Positions 9,552 through 20,125 are shown, numbered from the stretch's first letter. The stretch is 62,575 nt of DNA from Achromobacter dolens (GCF_902859745.1 NZ_CADIJW010000036.1:1-62575); one strand, 5' to 3'. Made by a program: numbers and translations. Notes: a model not told the origin generated them from the letters alone.

Positions 9552-10669
9552 TCGGACAGGATGGCGGTCAGCGCGTCGATGAAGCGGGCGTTTTCCTGCG
9601 GCAGGCCGATGGACACGCGCAGCCACTCGGGCAGGCCGTCGCCAGCCACGGGGCGCACGATCACGCCGCGCTTGAGCAGCGCCAGATTGATGCGCGGCGC
9701 ATCGCCCACGTGCACCAGCACGAAGTTGCCGTAGCTGGGCACGTAGCGCAGCTTGAGGCGGTCGAAGGCTTCGCACAACTGCGCCTTGCCGGCCTTGTTG
9801 GACGTGTACGCCTGTTCCAGGTAGGCGGCATCGCCCAGCGCAGCCACGGCGGCGGCCTGCGCCAGCGTGTTGACGTTGAACGGCTGGCGCACGCGGTTGA
9901 GCAGGTCGGTCAGGGTCGGCTGCGCCACCGCGAAGCCCACGCGCAGGCCGGCCAGGCCGTAGGCCTTGGAGAAGGTGCGCGAGACAATCAGGTTGGGATA
10001 GCGGCGCACCAGCGCGGTGCTGTCGAAACGGAATTGCGGCTCGAGGTATTCGTTGTAGGCCTCGTCCAGCACCACCGTGACGCGGTCGCCATGGGCGGCG
10101 TGGACGCGCTCCAGGAACGCGGCCACCAGCTCGCCCGGTACGAAGGTGCCGGTGGGGTTGTTGGGGTTGGCGATGAACAGGAGGCGCGTGTCGTCGGCGA
10201 TGGCGTCGAACATGGCGTTCAGGTCATGGCCGTAGTCCTTGGCCGGCACCACGATGTGGCGCGCACCGCGGGCCTGCGTGGCCAGGCGATAGACCGCGAA
10301 CGAATGCTGCGCGTAGACCGCCGACGTACCCGGCTCCAGCAATGCCAGCGCGGCGATTTCCAGGATGTCGTTGGAGCCGTTGCCCAGCGTGATCCAGTTC
10401 ATCGGCACTTCGTAGCGCGCGGCCAGCGCGGCCTTCAGGTCGAAGCCGTTGGGGTCCGGATAGCGCGCCAGCGACTCGGCGGCGGCCAGCATGGCGGCGC
10501 GCGCCGACTGCGGCATGCCCAGCGGGTTCTCATTGGAGGCCAGCTTGACGATCCCGGCCGGATCCAGCCCGAATTCGCGGGCCAGTTCCTCGATGGGCTT
10601 GCCTGCCTGGTAAGGCGCGATGGCGCTGACGTGCGCGGGAGCGGCGAGAGGCTTGGAAGTGTTGGTCAT
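9548..10669 (-). CDS. hisC: Histidinol-phosphate aminotransferase
   Basis: 373 residues, a fold-type I PLP enzyme. The PLP lysine lies in SRTFSKAYGLAGLRVGFA, with IANPNNPTGTFV and VVLDEAYNEYL upstream, and the N-terminal KLASNENPLGMP substrate loop. It is located between pheA and tyrA, where HisC-family enzymes often act as aromatic aminotransferases for phenylalanine and tyrosine as well as in histidine synthesis; the context favours an aromatic role, but this is inference. A second hisC in the histidine operon elsewhere is likely. Confidence 0.93.
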   Translation of the reverse strand: MTNTSKPLAAPAHVSAIAPYQAGKPIEELAREFGLDPAGIVKLASNENPLGMPQSARAAMLAAAESLARYPDPNGFDLKAALAARYEVPMNWITLGNGSNDILEIAALALLEPGTSAVYAQHSFAVYRLATQARGARHIVVPAKDYGHDLNAMFDAIADDTRLLFIANPNNPTGTFVPGELVAAFLERVHAAHGDRVTVVLDEAYNEYLEPQFRFDSTALVRRYPNLIVSRTFSKAYGLAGLRVGFAVAQPTLTDLLNRVRQPFNVNTLAQAAAVAALGDAAYLEQAYTSNKAGKAQLCEAFDRLKLRYVPSYGNFVLVHVGDAPRINLALLKRGVIVRPVAGDGLPEWLRVSIGLPQENARFIDALTAILSE

Positions 10670-10676
10670 GGAGGAC

Positions 10677-11762
10677 TCACGGCGCCGGGTAGGAACCCAG
10701 CACTTTCAGGTAGGCAACCTGCGCCCGCAGGGTATCCAGGGCGAGCGCGACATTCGGATCGTTGCGATGTCCCAGGACATCGACGTAGAAATAGTATTCC
10801 CACTCGCCGGTGCGGGCCGGGCGGGATTCGAAGCGCGTCATCGACACGCCGTTGGCCGCCAGCGGCGCCAGCATCTCGTAGACCGCGCCCGCGCGATTCG
10901 GCACCGCCAGGATCAGGCTGGTCTTGTCCTTGCCGCTGACCAGCGGCTCGATGTTGCCGATGGCCAGGAAGCGCGTGCGATTGTGCGGATCGTCCTGGAT
11001 GCCGGCGCTGACGACCTGCAGGTTCCAGGCCGGCGCCGCCACCTCGCCGGCGATGGCGGCGATGGTCGGGTCGGACGCGGCCACGCGCGCGGCCTCGGAA
11101 TTGCTGGCCGCGGCCACGCGTTCCAGGTCCGGGTAATTGCGTGTCAGCCAGCCCTGGCACTGGGCCAGCGCCTGCGGATGCGCGGAAATCGTCTTGATGC
11201 CGTCCATGTTGCCGGACTGCGACATCAGGCAATGGCGGATGACCAGCGAACGCTCGCCCAGGATGCGCAGCGGCGTGTTCAGCAGCAGGTCCAGGCTGCG
11301 GTTGACCGCGCCCTCGGTCGAGTTCTCGACCGGCACCATGCCGACGTCGGCCTGCCCCGCCTCGACGGCGCGGAAGACTTCGTCGAACGACACGCAGGGA
11401 AGCTTCTGCACGGCGTGGCCAAAATGCTCCAGCGCGGCCTGCTCGGAAAACGAGCCCTGCGGCCCGAGGTAGGCGACGGTCATGCCGCGCTCCAGGCCGC
11501 GACAGGCCGAAATGATCTCGGTCCAGACCGAGGCCACGCCGGCCGCCGGAAACGGACCGGGATTGAGTTGCTGCAGGCGCCGGATCACTTCGGCTTCACG
11601 TTCGGGACGCAGCACCGGACCGTCGGCGTGCGCGGCGTGCTTGACCTCGCCCACCTCCTGCGCGGCGCGGGCGCGCTGCGACAGCAAATCCAGGATTTGC
11701 GCATCGAGCGCGTCGATGCGGTCGCGCAAGGGGCGCAGCTTGCGCTGCAGATCGTCATCCAT
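10677..11762 (-). CDS. pheA: Bifunctional chorismate mutase / prephenate dehydratase
   Basis: 361 residues. It turns chorismate into prephenate and then phenylpyruvate. Residues 1-90 are an AroQ chorismate mutase ([35 protein letters not shown]). Residues 95-270 are the dehydratase ([40 protein letters not shown], and the catalytic Thr in [12 protein letters not shown]). Residues 280-361 form an ACT domain with [20 protein letters not shown] and [20 protein letters not shown], the ESRP element that binds the feedback inhibitor phenylalanine. The start overlaps serC by eight bases. Confidence 0.97.
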   Translation of the reverse strand: MDDDLQRKLRPLRDRIDALDAQILDLLSQRARAAQEVGEVKHAAHADGPVLRPEREAEVIRRLQQLNPGPFPAAGVASVWTEIISACRGLERGMTVAYLGPQGSFSEQAALEHFGHAVQKLPCVSFDEVFRAVEAGQADVGMVPVENSTEGAVNRSLDLLLNTPLRILGERSLVIRHCLMSQSGNMDGIKTISAHPQALAQCQGWLTRNYPDLERVAAASNSEAARVAASDPTIAAIAGEVAAPAWNLQVVSAGIQDDPHNRTRFLAIGNIEPLVSGKDKTSLILAVPNRAGAVYEMLAPLAANGVSMTRFESRPARTGEWEYYFYVDVLGHRNDPNVALALDTLRAQVAYLKVLGSYPAP

Positions 11763-12885
11763 AGCGGCGCTCGAATTCCTTCAGGTACTCGACCAGCGCG
11801 GCCACGGCGGCCAGCGGCACGGCGTTGTAGATCGAGGCGCGCATGCCGCCCACGCTCTTGTGGCCCTTGAGCTGGGTCAGGCCGGCCGCGTCGGCGCCTT
11901 GCAGGAAGGCGTCGTTGAGCGATTCGTCGCGCAGCACGAACGGCACGTTCATGCGCGAGCGCACGGGGGCGTGGATCGGATTGCGATAGAAGCTGGTGCT
12001 ATCAAGGTAGCCGTACAGCAGTTCGGCCTTGGCCTTGTTGGCCGCTTCCATGCCGGCCACGCCGCCATTGGCCTTGACCCACTTGAACACCAGCCCGGCG
12101 ATGTAGATCGCGAAGGTCGGCGGCGTGTTGTAGCGCGAATGCTCGGCGGCCACGTTGGCGTAGTCGAACGCCGACGGGCAGATCGGCAGCGCGTGGCCGA
12201 TCAGGTCGCGGCGGCAGATGGCCATGGTCACGCCGGCCGGGCCGGCGTTCTTCTGGGCGCCGGCGTACATCATGCCGCAGCGGCTGACGTCCATCGGACG
12301 CGACAGGAAATGCGAGGAAGCGTCGATCACCAGCGGCACGTCGGGCGCGCCGAGCGCGGCCGTGTCGGGCCAATCCAGGAACTCGACGCCGCCGATGGTC
12401 TCGTTGCTGCACAGGTGCAGGTACGCTGAATCCTTGCGTACCTTCCAGGTGTCGACCGGCGGCACCCAGGTGAACGGCGCCTGCTCGCGGCCGTCCAACT
12501 GTATCGCCTGACCGCTGGTGGCCGCGACCTGCGCGTCACCGTAGCGGCCGGCTTCCTTGTGGGAACGCGACGACCAGTGGCCGGTCACGACGAAGTCGGC
12601 CGCCGGCGTGCCGCGCCGTCCCATGAGATTCATAGGAACGATGGCGTTCTCCCCGGAACCTCCGCCCTGCATGAACATCACCGCGTAGTCGGGAGACAGG
12701 CCGAGCAGATCGCGCAGGTCGCTTTCCGCTTCGTCGCAGATCTGCACGAAGTGCTTGCCGCGATGGCTCATTTCCATCACGGACATGCCACTGCCGTGCC
12801 AGTCCAGCATTTCCGCAGCGGCTTGCTGCAGCACCACCTCGGGCAAGGCCGAGGGGCCTGCCGAGAAGTTCCAGGGGCGGGCCAT
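11755..12885 (-). CDS. serC: 3-phosphoserine/phosphohydroxythreonine transaminase
   Basis: 376 residues, class V aminotransferase. It makes 3-phosphoserine for serine synthesis and serves in pyridoxal phosphate synthesis. It opens with [17 protein letters not shown]; the PLP-lysine region is [20 protein letters not shown] and the C-terminus holds [19 protein letters not shown], which binds the substrate phosphate. The start codon shares a base with the gyrA stop (TAATG), so ribosomes finishing GyrA can restart here. The order gyrA-serC-pheA is a standard proteobacterial arrangement. Confidence 0.97.
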   Translation of the reverse strand: MARPWNFSAGPSALPEVVLQQAAAEMLDWHGSGMSVMEMSHRGKHFVQICDEAESDLRDLLGLSPDYAVMFMQGGGSGENAIVPMNLMGRRGTPAADFVVTGHWSSRSHKEAGRYGDAQVAATSGQAIQLDGREQAPFTWVPPVDTWKVRKDSAYLHLCSNETIGGVEFLDWPDTAALGAPDVPLVIDASSHFLSRPMDVSRCGMMYAGAQKNAGPAGVTMAICRRDLIGHALPICPSAFDYANVAAEHSRYNTPPTFAIYIAGLVFKWVKANGGVAGMEAANKAKAELLYGYLDSTSFYRNPIHAPVRSRMNVPFVLRDESLNDAFLQGADAAGLTQLKGHKSVGGMRASIYNAVPLAAVAALVEYLKEFERRYG

Positions 12886-15542
12886 TATTGCTCCGTAGGT
12901 TCCGTCGAATCCGTTGCAGCGGCGTCGCCGTTGCCCTCTTCCTGGCCATCGTCCAGGTCTTCGCTGTCATCGTCCGCGTCGCTCTCGACCACGCGGCGCA
13001 CGCCGGACAGCGAACTGCCGTCGTCGACGTTGATGAGGGTGACGCCTTGCGTGGCGCGGCCCATTTCGCGGATTTCCGCGACGCGGGTACGCACCAGCAC
13101 GCCGCCGGTGGTGATCAGCATGATTTCATCCGAAGGCATCACCAGCACGGCGCCGACCACCTTGCCGTTGCGCGAGCTGGTCTGGATGGCGATCATGCCC
13201 TTGGTGCCACGGCCGTGGCGCGTGTATTCGGTGATCGGGGTGCGCTTGCCGTAGCCGTTTTCGGTGGCCGTCAGCACGCTCTGCGTTTCGTCTCCGGCCA
13301 CCAGCAGCGCGATCACGTTCTGCGTGTCCTCGAGCATCATGCCGCGCACGCCGCGGGCATTGCGGCCCATCGGGCGCACGTCGTTCTCGTCGAAGCGCAC
13401 GGCCTTGCCGGCGTCCGAGAACAGCATGACGTCGTGCTTGCCGTCAGTGAGATCGGCGCCGATCAGGTAGTCGCCATCGTCCAGGTCGACCGCGATGATG
13501 CCGGCCTTGCGCGGGTTGGAGAAGTCGGACAGCGGGGTCTTCTTGACCGTGCCGCGCGAGGTCGCCATGAAGACGTAGTGGTCTTCGCTGAATTCCTTGA
13601 CCGGCAGCACCACCGTGATCTTCTCGCCTTCGGCCAGCGGGAACATGTTGACGATCGGCTTGCCGCGCGAGTTGCGCGTGCCTTGCGGCACTTCCCAGAC
13701 CTTGAGCCAGTAGACCCGGCCGCGGTTCGAGAAGCACAGCAGGAAGTCATGGGTGTTGGCGATGAACAACTGGTCGATCCAGTCGTTTTCCTTCATCGCC
13801 GTGGCCTGCTTGCCGCGGCCTCCGCGCTTCTGCGAGCGGTACTCGGACAGCGGCTGGCTCTTGATGTAGCCGCCGTGCGACAGCGTCACGACCATGTCGG
13901 TGGGCGTGATCAGGTCTTCGGTGTCGAGTTCGGTCGCGTTCAGCTCGATTTCCGAACGGCGCGTGTCCTTGGCGCCGGTGGAGAACTCGGCCTTGATGGC
14001 CTGCAGTTCCTCGCCGATGATGGTGGTGATGCGCTCGGGACGGGCCAGGATGTCCAGCAGGTCGGCGATGGCGGACATGACGTCCTTGTATTCGCCGACG
14101 ATCTTGTCCTGCTCCAGGCCGGTCAGGCGCTGCAGGCGCATGTTCAGGATTTCCTGGGCCTGGGTGTCGCTCAGGCGGTACAGGCCGTCGCCCTGCAGGC
14201 CGAACTCGGCGCCCAGGTCGTCCGGACGGAAGGCCGCGCGGCCGCCCGGCGTGTCGCCGTCGGCGCGCGACAGCATTTCGCGCACCAGCGAGGAATCCCA
14301 CGACTTGGCCATCAGTTCCTGGCGCGCGACGGGAGGCGTCGGGGCGGCCTTGATGATGGCGATGAAGTCGTCGATGTTGGCCAGCGCCACGGCCAGGCCT
14401 TCCAGCACGTGGCCGCGCTCGCGGGCCTTGCGCAACTGGAACACGGTGCGGCGGGTGACCACTTCGCGGCGATGCTGCAGGAAGTAGTCGATCATCTGCT
14501 TCAGGTTGAGCAGGCGGGGCTGGCCGTCGACCAGCGCCACCAGGTTCATCCCGAAGGTGTCCTGCAGTTGCGTGTTCTTGTAGAGGTTGTTCAGCACTAC
14601 CTCGGGCACTTCGCCGCGCTTGAGCTCGATCACCAGGCGCATGCCGTCCTTGTCGGACTCGTCGCGGATGTCGGAGATACCTTCGATCTTCTTGTCGTTG
14701 ACCAGCTCGGCGATGCGTTCCTGCAGCGTCTTCTTGTTGACCTGGTAAGGGATCGCGTCGACCACGATGGCCTGGCGGTTGCCCTTCTCCATGTCCTCGA
14801 AGTGGGTCTTGGCGCGCATGATGACGCGGCCGCGGCCGGTGCGGTAGCCTTCGCGCACCCCGGACATGCCATAGATGACGCCGCCCGTGGGGAAGTCCGG
14901 CGCCGGGATGATCTCCATGAGTTCATCGACCGAGCACGCCGGATTGCGCAGGCAGTAAAGGCAACCGTCGACCACTTCCTGGAGGTTGTGGGGCGGAATG
15001 TTGGTGGCCATGCCGACGGCGATGCCCGAGCTGCCGTTGACCAGCAGGTTCGGCAGGCGCGAGGGCAGCAGCAGGGGTTCTTGCTCGCTGCCATCGTAGT
15101 TGGGACCGAAGTCGACCGTTTCCTGGTCGATGTCCGCCAGCAGCTCGTGGGCGATCTTGGCCAGGCGGATTTCGGTGTAACGCATCGCCGCGGCGTTGTC
15201 GCCGTCGATGGAACCGAAGTTGCCCTGGCCGTCGACCAGCATGTAGCGCATGGAGAAATCCTGCGCCATGCGGACGATGGTGTCGTAGACGGACTGGTCG
15301 CCGTGGGGATGGTACTTACCGATGACGTCCCCGACGATACGCGCGGACTTCTTATAGGCGCGGTTCCAGTCGTTGTTGAGCTCGTGCATCGCGTAGAGCA
15401 CGCGCCGGTGGACGGGCTTGAGCCCGTCCCGCACATCCGGTAGCGCCCGCCCGACGATCACGCTCATCGCGTAATCGAGGTAACTGCGGCGCATCTCTTC
15501 TTCCAGCGATACCGGAAGCGTCTCCTTGGCAAAGGAATCCAT
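12885..15542 (-). CDS. gyrA: DNA gyrase subunit A
   Basis: 885 residues. It is the DNA cleavage-religation subunit of gyrase. The catalytic tyrosine is Tyr122 ([12 protein letters not shown]). The quinolone pocket reads [11 protein letters not shown], so the position equivalent to E. coli Ser83 is Gln, with Ser84 and Asp87. The C-terminal wrapping domain contains repeated blades and the GyrA box QKRGGRGK. The protein ends in an acidic tail. ATG at 15542 ([12 protein letters not shown]) is the family start; the longer frame to 15698 is leader sequence. No clear Shine-Dalgarno is visible before it. The gene is divergent from ompA. Confidence 0.97.
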   Translation of the reverse strand: MDSFAKETLPVSLEEEMRRSYLDYAMSVIVGRALPDVRDGLKPVHRRVLYAMHELNNDWNRAYKKSARIVGDVIGKYHPHGDQSVYDTIVRMAQDFSMRYMLVDGQGNFGSIDGDNAAAMRYTEIRLAKIAHELLADIDQETVDFGPNYDGSEQEPLLLPSRLPNLLVNGSSGIAVGMATNIPPHNLQEVVDGCLYCLRNPACSVDELMEIIPAPDFPTGGVIYGMSGVREGYRTGRGRVIMRAKTHFEDMEKGNRQAIVVDAIPYQVNKKTLQERIAELVNDKKIEGISDIRDESDKDGMRLVIELKRGEVPEVVLNNLYKNTQLQDTFGMNLVALVDGQPRLLNLKQMIDYFLQHRREVVTRRTVFQLRKARERGHVLEGLAVALANIDDFIAIIKAAPTPPVARQELMAKSWDSSLVREMLSRADGDTPGGRAAFRPDDLGAEFGLQGDGLYRLSDTQAQEILNMRLQRLTGLEQDKIVGEYKDVMSAIADLLDILARPERITTIIGEELQAIKAEFSTGAKDTRRSEIELNATELDTEDLITPTDMVVTLSHGGYIKSQPLSEYRSQKRGGRGKQATAMKENDWIDQLFIANTHDFLLCFSNRGRVYWLKVWEVPQGTRNSRGKPIVNMFPLAEGEKITVVLPVKEFSEDHYVFMATSRGTVKKTPLSDFSNPRKAGIIAVDLDDGDYLIGADLTDGKHDVMLFSDAGKAVRFDENDVRPMGRNARGVRGMMLEDTQNVIALLVAGDETQSVLTATENGYGKRTPITEYTRHGRGTKGMIAIQTSSRNGKVVGAVLVMPSDEIMLITTGGVLVRTRVAEIREMGRATQGVTLINVDDGSSLSGVRRVVESDADDDSEDLDDGQEEGNGDAAATDSTEPTEQ

Positions 15543-15955
15543 ATATATAACGACAGAATCGTGTAAGGAGGAACCCGGGCCGGGTAAACAGGAAATTCTA
15601 TCATTCGATTGGGATCGCGGCCCCAAGGGCCCCGAGCGGCCATCGGCGCGGCCCCGCAACCGGATGTCGGCGGCAAGCGGCACCGGTGCGTTCGCCAAGG
15701 TCCCGCGAGCCTGTTGTCAAAAACCAACATGGCAAACGGATGGAGCGCGGAAAACGTCATATCCAGCACCAATGCGGCTGTCCAGGGAAGCCAAAGCCCC
15801 CCAAATGCCTTAAGATTGTTTCCAGCACGCAGGAAACCCAGTAGCTATTCCTTTGAACCAGCTCTTGGCGTTGCTATACTGGCCCCGTTTTCCTGATATG
15901 CGGCGGGGGTTCGCTGCGAGTCACTTATCCAGCTTCAAGCTCAACGAGGAGAAAC
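15543..15955. other. Divergent gyrA/ompA intergenic region
   Basis: 413 bases with no gene that I can support. It must hold the gyrA promoter on the minus strand and the ompA promoter on the plus strand (listed separately). A TTGACA-like hexamer occurs on the minus strand at 15715-15720, but no matching -10 is found 16-18 bases away, so I do not call a gyrA promoter. Short open frames here are leader extensions of gyrA or shadows. Confidence 0.6.
15853..15880 (+). promoter_or_regulatory. Predicted sigma-70 promoter of ompA
   Basis: TTGAAC (15853-15858) and TATACT (15875-15880) are separated by 16 bases, close to the sigma-70 consensus. The predicted start lies about 70 bases before the ompA ATG, giving a leader with a strong AGGAG ribosome site at 15948-15952. 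Confidence 0.65.
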
Positions 15956-16549
15956 ATGAACAAACCCTCCAAATTCGCTCTGGCGCTCGCCTTCGCCGCC
16001 GTCACGGCCTCGGGTGTAGCCTCGGCCCAGACCTATCCCCAGACGGTGGACAACTGGCGCAATCCGTTCGGTAACGTTTGGAAGAACGGTACGAACGAAC
16101 TGTGCTGGCGCGATGCGTTCTGGACCCCGGCCACCGGCATCCCCGGCTGCGACGGCGTTCCGGTTGCACAACAGAAGGCGAAGCCGGCCCCGATGGCGGC
16201 CAAGGTCGTGTTCAACGCTGACACGTTCTTCGACTTCGACAAGTCGACCCTGAAGCCCGAAGGCCGTCAACTGCTGGACCAAGTCGCCCAGCAAGCTCGC
16301 GGTATCGAGCTGGAAACCATCATCGCCGTCGGCCACACCGACTCGATCGGTACGGACGCCTACAACCAGAAGCTGTCCGAGCGCCGTGCCGCTTCGGTCA
16401 AGGCCTACCTGGTCAGCAAGGGCATCGATCCGAACCGTATCTACACGGAAGGCAAGGGTAAGAAGAACCCGATCGCTTCCAACAAGACGAAGGAAGGCCG
16501 CGCCCAGAACCGTCGCGTTGAAATCGAAATCGTGGGTAGCCGCAAGTAA
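15956..16549 (+). CDS. ompA: OmpA family peptidoglycan-binding outer-membrane protein, short form
   Basis: 197 residues. A signal peptide (residues 1-24, cleaved near GVASAQT) precedes a short 55-residue segment with two cysteines (NELCWRDAF and GIPGCDG), then the OmpA C-terminal domain: [39 protein letters not shown] and the closing NRRVEIEI. This domain binds diaminopimelate in peptidoglycan. There is no room for an eight-strand barrel, so despite its usual name it is a periplasmic or weakly anchored cell-wall binder. A strong promoter, a strong ribosome site and its own terminator suggest high expression of a single-gene unit. Confidence 0.92.
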   Translation: MNKPSKFALALAFAAVTASGVASAQTYPQTVDNWRNPFGNVWKNGTNELCWRDAFWTPATGIPGCDGVPVAQQKAKPAPMAAKVVFNADTFFDFDKSTLKPEGRQLLDQVAQQARGIELETIIAVGHTDSIGTDAYNQKLSERRAASVKAYLVSKGIDPNRIYTEGKGKKNPIASNKTKEGRAQNRRVEIEIVGSRK

Positions 16550-16571
16550 TTGCCGGACTAGCTACAATAAA

Positions 16572-16599
16572 GGGCCTCGCATCGCGAGGCCCTTTTTTT
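16572..16599 (+). terminator. Rho-independent terminator after ompA
   Basis: Hairpin GGGCCTCGC atc GCGAGGCCC (16572-16592) followed by seven T (16593-16599), 22 bases past the ompA stop. Confidence 0.93.
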
Positions 16600-16656
16600 C
16601 GCCCGGCTTGCACCAATCCGGTGCAAACGCTCCGGCGCCCGCGGGCGCCGCCGACC

Positions 16657-16670
16657 CTCTATATATAGAG
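16657..16670 (+). promoter_or_regulatory. Palindrome CTCTATATATAGAG before ubiG, possible -10 or operator
   Basis: A perfect 14-base palindrome 21 bases before the ubiG ATG. It holds TATATA, which could serve as a -10, but no convincing -35 is visible in the GC-rich DNA upstream. Confidence 0.35.
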
Positions 16671-16691
16671 CCGTCTTATGCTGGACCACCC

Positions 16692-17420
16692 ATGAGCACC
16701 CAAACCCACGATTCCGCCCAAGCCACCATCAACGCAGACCAGGCCGAACTGGACAAGTTCGCCGCGCTGGCCAGCCGCTGGTGGGACCCCGAAAGCGAAT
16801 TCAAGCCCCTGCACGCCATCAACCCCCTGCGTCTGGAATGGATCCAGGAAAGCGTGGGCAGCCTGGCGGGCAAGACGGTGCTGGACGTCGGCTGCGGCGG
16901 CGGCATCCTGTCGGAAGCCATGGCCCGCGCGGGCGCCGAGGTCACCGGCATCGACCTGGCCGACAAATCGCTCAAGATCGCCAAGCTCCACGGCCTCGAA
17001 TCGGGCGTGAAGGTCGAGTACCGCAAGGTGCCGGTGGAACAACTGGCGGCCGAGCAGCCGGGCCAATTCGACGTGGTCACCTGCATGGAAATGCTGGAAC
17101 ACGTGCCGGACCCGGCCTCCATTGTGCGCGCCTGCGCGACGCTGACCAGGCCGGGCGGCTGGGTGTTCTTCTCGACCCTGAACCGCAATCCGAAGTCGTT
17201 CCTGTTCGCCATCATCGGCGCCGAATACGTGCTGCGCCTGCTGCCGCGCGGCACCCACACCTACGATATGTTCATCAAGCCGAGCGAACTGGCATCAGCC
17301 GCCCGCGGCGCCGGCCTGGAACCGGTGGGCATGCGCGGCATGGAATACAACCCGATCACGCAGATCTATTCGCTGACGTCCGACACCTCGGTCAACTACC
17401 TGATGGCTACCCGCAAATGA
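16692..17420 (+). CDS. ubiG: Ubiquinone biosynthesis bifunctional O-methyltransferase UbiG
   Basis: 242 residues. It carries out both O-methylations in ubiquinone synthesis using S-adenosylmethionine. The N-terminus has [19 protein letters not shown], a UbiG hallmark, followed by the SAM site [20 protein letters not shown] and the post-motif [17 protein letters not shown] at 16692 ([10 protein letters not shown]) is chosen because the frame upstream crosses the ompA terminator. It overlaps gph by four bases (ATGA), an arrangement conserved in many proteobacteria. Confidence 0.96.
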   Translation: MSTQTHDSAQATINADQAELDKFAALASRWWDPESEFKPLHAINPLRLEWIQESVGSLAGKTVLDVGCGGGILSEAMARAGAEVTGIDLADKSLKIAKLHGLESGVKVEYRKVPVEQLAAEQPGQFDVVTCMEMLEHVPDPASIVRACATLTRPGGWVFFSTLNRNPKSFLFAIIGAEYVLRLLPRGTHTYDMFIKPSELASAARGAGLEPVGMRGMEYNPITQIYSLTSDTSVNYLMATRK

Positions 17421-18091
17421 GTGCCCTGATCCTGTTTGATTTCGACGGCACGCTGGCCGACACCGCCCCCGACCTGGCCGCCGCCGCCAACCAGCAGCGC
17501 ACCCGCCGGGGACTGGAACCCCTGCCCTACGAAACGCTGCGCCCGGTCGCGTCACAGGGCGCGCGCGGCCTGCTGCGCGTGGCGCTGGGGCTGAAGCCGG
17601 GCGATGAAGAATACGAGCCGACCCGCCTGCAATTCCTCGAAGACTACGCCGCCAGCTCCACCGTCTACAGCAAGCTGTTCCCGGGCATCGAGGCGCTGCT
17701 GGCCGATATCCGCCAGCGCGGCCTGTCTTGGGGCATCGTGACCAACAAGGTTACCTACCTGACCCTGCCGATCGTCGAACACCTGAACCTGACCCGCGAC
17801 AGCGCCGTGCTGGTCTGCGGCGACACCACCGCCCACGCCAAGCCGCATCCCCTGCCGCTGCAGCATGCCGCGCGCGAGGCCGGTTTCGCCACCGACCGCT
17901 GCGTCTACGTCGGCGACGACCTGCGCGACATCCAGGCGGCGCACGCGGCCGGGATGCCGGCGGTCGCCGCCGCCTATGGATACGTCGGCGAAGAAGACAA
18001 CATCAGCACCTGGGAAGCCGAGACCTGCGCCAACACCCCGGCCGAGCTGTGGGCGGCAATCGAGCCGCTGCTGCCGCGCGATCTGCGTTAA
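17417..18091 (+). CDS. gph: Phosphoglycolate phosphatase, HAD superfamily
   Basis: 224 residues. It removes phosphate from 2-phosphoglycolate, a product of DNA 3'-end repair, and related HAD enzymes act on other small phosphates. The HAD motifs are [15 protein letters not shown] (nucleophile Asp, residues 7-11), VTNKVTYL with motif [14 protein letters not shown] with the motif III Lys, and [16 protein letters not shown] with the motif IV acids. The start overlaps the ubiG stop. The alternative is MupP/AHBA-type phosphatase activity, which UbiG-linked homologues can have; I favour the Gph name by context. Confidence 0.88.
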   Translation: MSALILFDFDGTLADTAPDLAAAANQQRTRRGLEPLPYETLRPVASQGARGLLRVALGLKPGDEEYEPTRLQFLEDYAASSTVYSKLFPGIEALLADIRQRGLSWGIVTNKVTYLTLPIVEHLNLTRDSAVLVCGDTTAHAKPHPLPLQHAAREAGFATDRCVYVGDDLRDIQAAHAAGMPAVAAAYGYVGEEDNISTWEAETCANTPAELWAAIEPLLPRDLR

Positions 18092-18472
18092 GGCGCCGTC
18101 ATCCTCGCTGATCTCCCATGTCCCGCATCGCCGCCCAGCCTGGCGGCATGCGGGCCAGGATGACATCGGCACGGCCGGATTAGTTGGCCTGACCGAACAA
18201 TTTATCCGACTGAAAAGGGTTTATCCCCGGCCGCCGGTGAATTAAAGTGTCTTCAATGCAAGGCAATGCGGGTGCCTCCCGATTGCCTTTCCCGGCCAAA
18301 GCCGGGCGCCGCGCGGCGAAGCCCGCACGGCGACTCTCGTTACGCATCGACGGTTTGCCACCCTCATGCGCCCGCGCGCCGACGTCTCCCCGGCGCGCAA
18401 CCTAGACCTTTTAGACCATCCATCCGTCCACCGCGCGTTGCCTCACGGCTTCGTGCGCACCTGGAATTGCCC
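18092..18472. other. Intergenic region between gph and the MFS gene
   Basis: About 380 bases. I see no gene here. The open frame that continues upstream of the MFS gene to 18266 is Arg/Pro-rich and unlike a protein. No terminator or clear promoter stands out. Confidence 0.5.
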
Positions 18473-19648
18473 ATGCTTTTACCCATCCTGCTACTTTCGG
18501 CCGCCGGTTTCACCATCCTGACCACCGAATTCCTGATCGTCGGCCTGTTGCCCAGCCTGGCCCGCGATCTGGATGTCACGGTTTCCCAGGCCGGTCTGCT
18601 GGTGACACTTTTCGCCTTCACGGTGGCTGCCACCGGCCCCCTGCTGACCGCGCTGATGGCCAACATCGAGCGCAAACGACTGTTCATCAGCGTGCTGGCG
18701 CTGTTCGGCCTGTCCAACGCCCTGGCGGCGGCAGCGCCGAACATCTGGGTCATGGCCGTCGCCCGTTTCGTGCCGGCGCTGGCATTGCCGGTGTTCTGGT
18801 CGCTGGCCAGCGCCACCGCGGTGGAACTGGTGGGCCCCGCCCGCGCCGGCCGCGCCATCTCGATGGTGGCGTTCGGCATCGTCGCGGCGACGGTGTTCGG
18901 CATTCCCATCGGCGTGCTGATCTCCGACGCCTTCGGCTGGCGCGCGGCCTTCGGCGTGCTCTCGGCGGTGGCGTTCGCCAAGGCCCTGCTGCTGCTGCTG
19001 GCCTTCCCCAGCACCCGCATCCGCGCCGAAAACGTGAAACTGGTGACGCAACTGCGCATCCTGCGCAACCCGATCGTGGTGGGCCACGTGCTGCTGTCGT
19101 TGCTGGTGTTCACGGGCATGTTCACCGCCTACACCTACCTGGCGGACATGCTGGAGCGCCTGGCCGGCTTCAATGGCCAGATCGTCGGCTGGACCATGAT
19201 GGCGTTCGGCGCCGTTGGCCTGATCGGCAACACCCTGGGCGGGCGCATGGTCGACCGTAGCCCGTTGGGCGCCACCGCGCTGTTCTCGTCGCTGATGGCG
19301 GTCGGCCTGGCCTTCGTGGCGCCGGTGATGCAATCGCACGGCCTGCTGGCCGTAGCGCTGACGATCTGGGGCATCGCCCAGGCGGCGCTGTTCATCGTCT
19401 GCCACGTGCGCCTGATGAAGTCGGCGCCGGAAGCGCCCGCCTTCGCCGCGTCGCTCAACATTTCGGGCGCCAACATCGGCATCGGACTGGGCGCCGTGGT
19501 CGGCGGCCACGTAATCGACCAGTACGGCCTGGCCTCGCTCGGCTGGGCGGCTGCGGTCATCGTCGCGGTATCCGTCGCCCTGGCGTTCGTGCTCATGGCG
19601 GCCTCGCGCGCCCGTCCTGCCGGCAAGGCAGCCTGCGCCAACGCCTAG
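18473..19648 (+). CDS. MFS transporter, DHA1-type drug/sugar efflux family
   Basis: 391 residues with about 12 hydrophobic helices. It resembles the AraJ/YdhP/NepI branch of proton antiporters, which export sugars, nucleosides or drugs. The first helix is MLLPILLLSAAGFTILTTEF; the helix 2-3 loop has ALMANIERKRLF (the family's motif A region) and helix 5 has AFGIVAATVFGIPIGVLI, a glycine-rich antiporter motif. ATG at 18473 is chosen because it begins helix 1. The substrate cannot be told from sequence. It stands alone before ssrA. Confidence 0.85.
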   Translation: MLLPILLLSAAGFTILTTEFLIVGLLPSLARDLDVTVSQAGLLVTLFAFTVAATGPLLTALMANIERKRLFISVLALFGLSNALAAAAPNIWVMAVARFVPALALPVFWSLASATAVELVGPARAGRAISMVAFGIVAATVFGIPIGVLISDAFGWRAAFGVLSAVAFAKALLLLLAFPSTRIRAENVKLVTQLRILRNPIVVGHVLLSLLVFTGMFTAYTYLADMLERLAGFNGQIVGWTMMAFGAVGLIGNTLGGRMVDRSPLGATALFSSLMAVGLAFVAPVMQSHGLLAVALTIWGIAQAALFIVCHVRLMKSAPEAPAFAASLNISGANIGIGLGAVVGGHVIDQYGLASLGWAAAVIVAVSVALAFVLMAASRARPAGKAACANA

Positions 19649-19736
19649 GCCACATTGCGGTATTCGCGCCACGTCCGGGCGGGCGGTCGCGGAAACGCAG
19701 CGGGCTATCGCGTTTACCAGTACAATAGAAGTTCTT

Positions 19737-20125
19737 GGGGCCGATCCGGATTCGACGTGGGTCGCGAAACAACTCAGGGCATGCCGAGCACCAGTACGCT
19801 CGTTAAACCACTGGAACACTACAAACGCCAACGACGAGCGTTTCGCTCTCGCCGCTTAAGCGGTGAGCCGCTGCACTGATCTGTCCTTGGGTCAGGCGGA
19901 GGAAGGCAACTTCCTAGGGGGGCAACCCTCGAACCGCAGCAGCGACATTCACAAGGAATCGGTTTGAACTGGGGTCACACGGTTCAAATTTAAATTACGT
20001 GAATCGCTCTGGTCCGGCCTGTCGGTTGGCTAAGTCCAGGGTTAAAACCAAATAGATCGACTACGCATGTAGAACTGGTTGCGGAGGGCTTGCGGACGGG
20101 GGTTCAATTCCCCCCGGCTCCACCA
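19737..20125 (+). ncRNA. ssrA: Transfer-messenger RNA (tmRNA)
   Basis: tmRNA rescues stalled ribosomes with SmpB by adding a degradation tag. The 5' end GGGGCCG (19737-19743) pairs with CGGCTCC (20115-20121), giving the alanine-type acceptor stem with one G-U pair. The T-arm GGTTCAATTCC and an encoded ACCA end at 20125. The 5' GGGGCCGATCCGGATTCGAC is the typical start. The tag frame, pseudoknot-rich middle and 3' tRNA-like domain are all present, so the gene is intact and not permuted. A TACAAT hexamer at 19721-19726 may be its -10. A rho-independent terminator follows. Confidence 0.98.
19827..19859 (+). other. tmRNA tag-peptide reading frame, ANDERFALAA
   Basis: Inside ssrA the resume codon GCC at 19827 opens a frame encoding ANDERFALAA, ending with TAA at 19857. 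The terminal LAA is the ClpXP/ClpAP degron. From memory this exact tag occurs in Bordetella relatives. Confidence 0.95.

Noticed and set aside
12888-15443. 851-codon open frame antisense to gyrA
   Set aside because: Mirror of gyrA, rich in His, Val, Asp and Gln, no family; gyrA is unmistakable.
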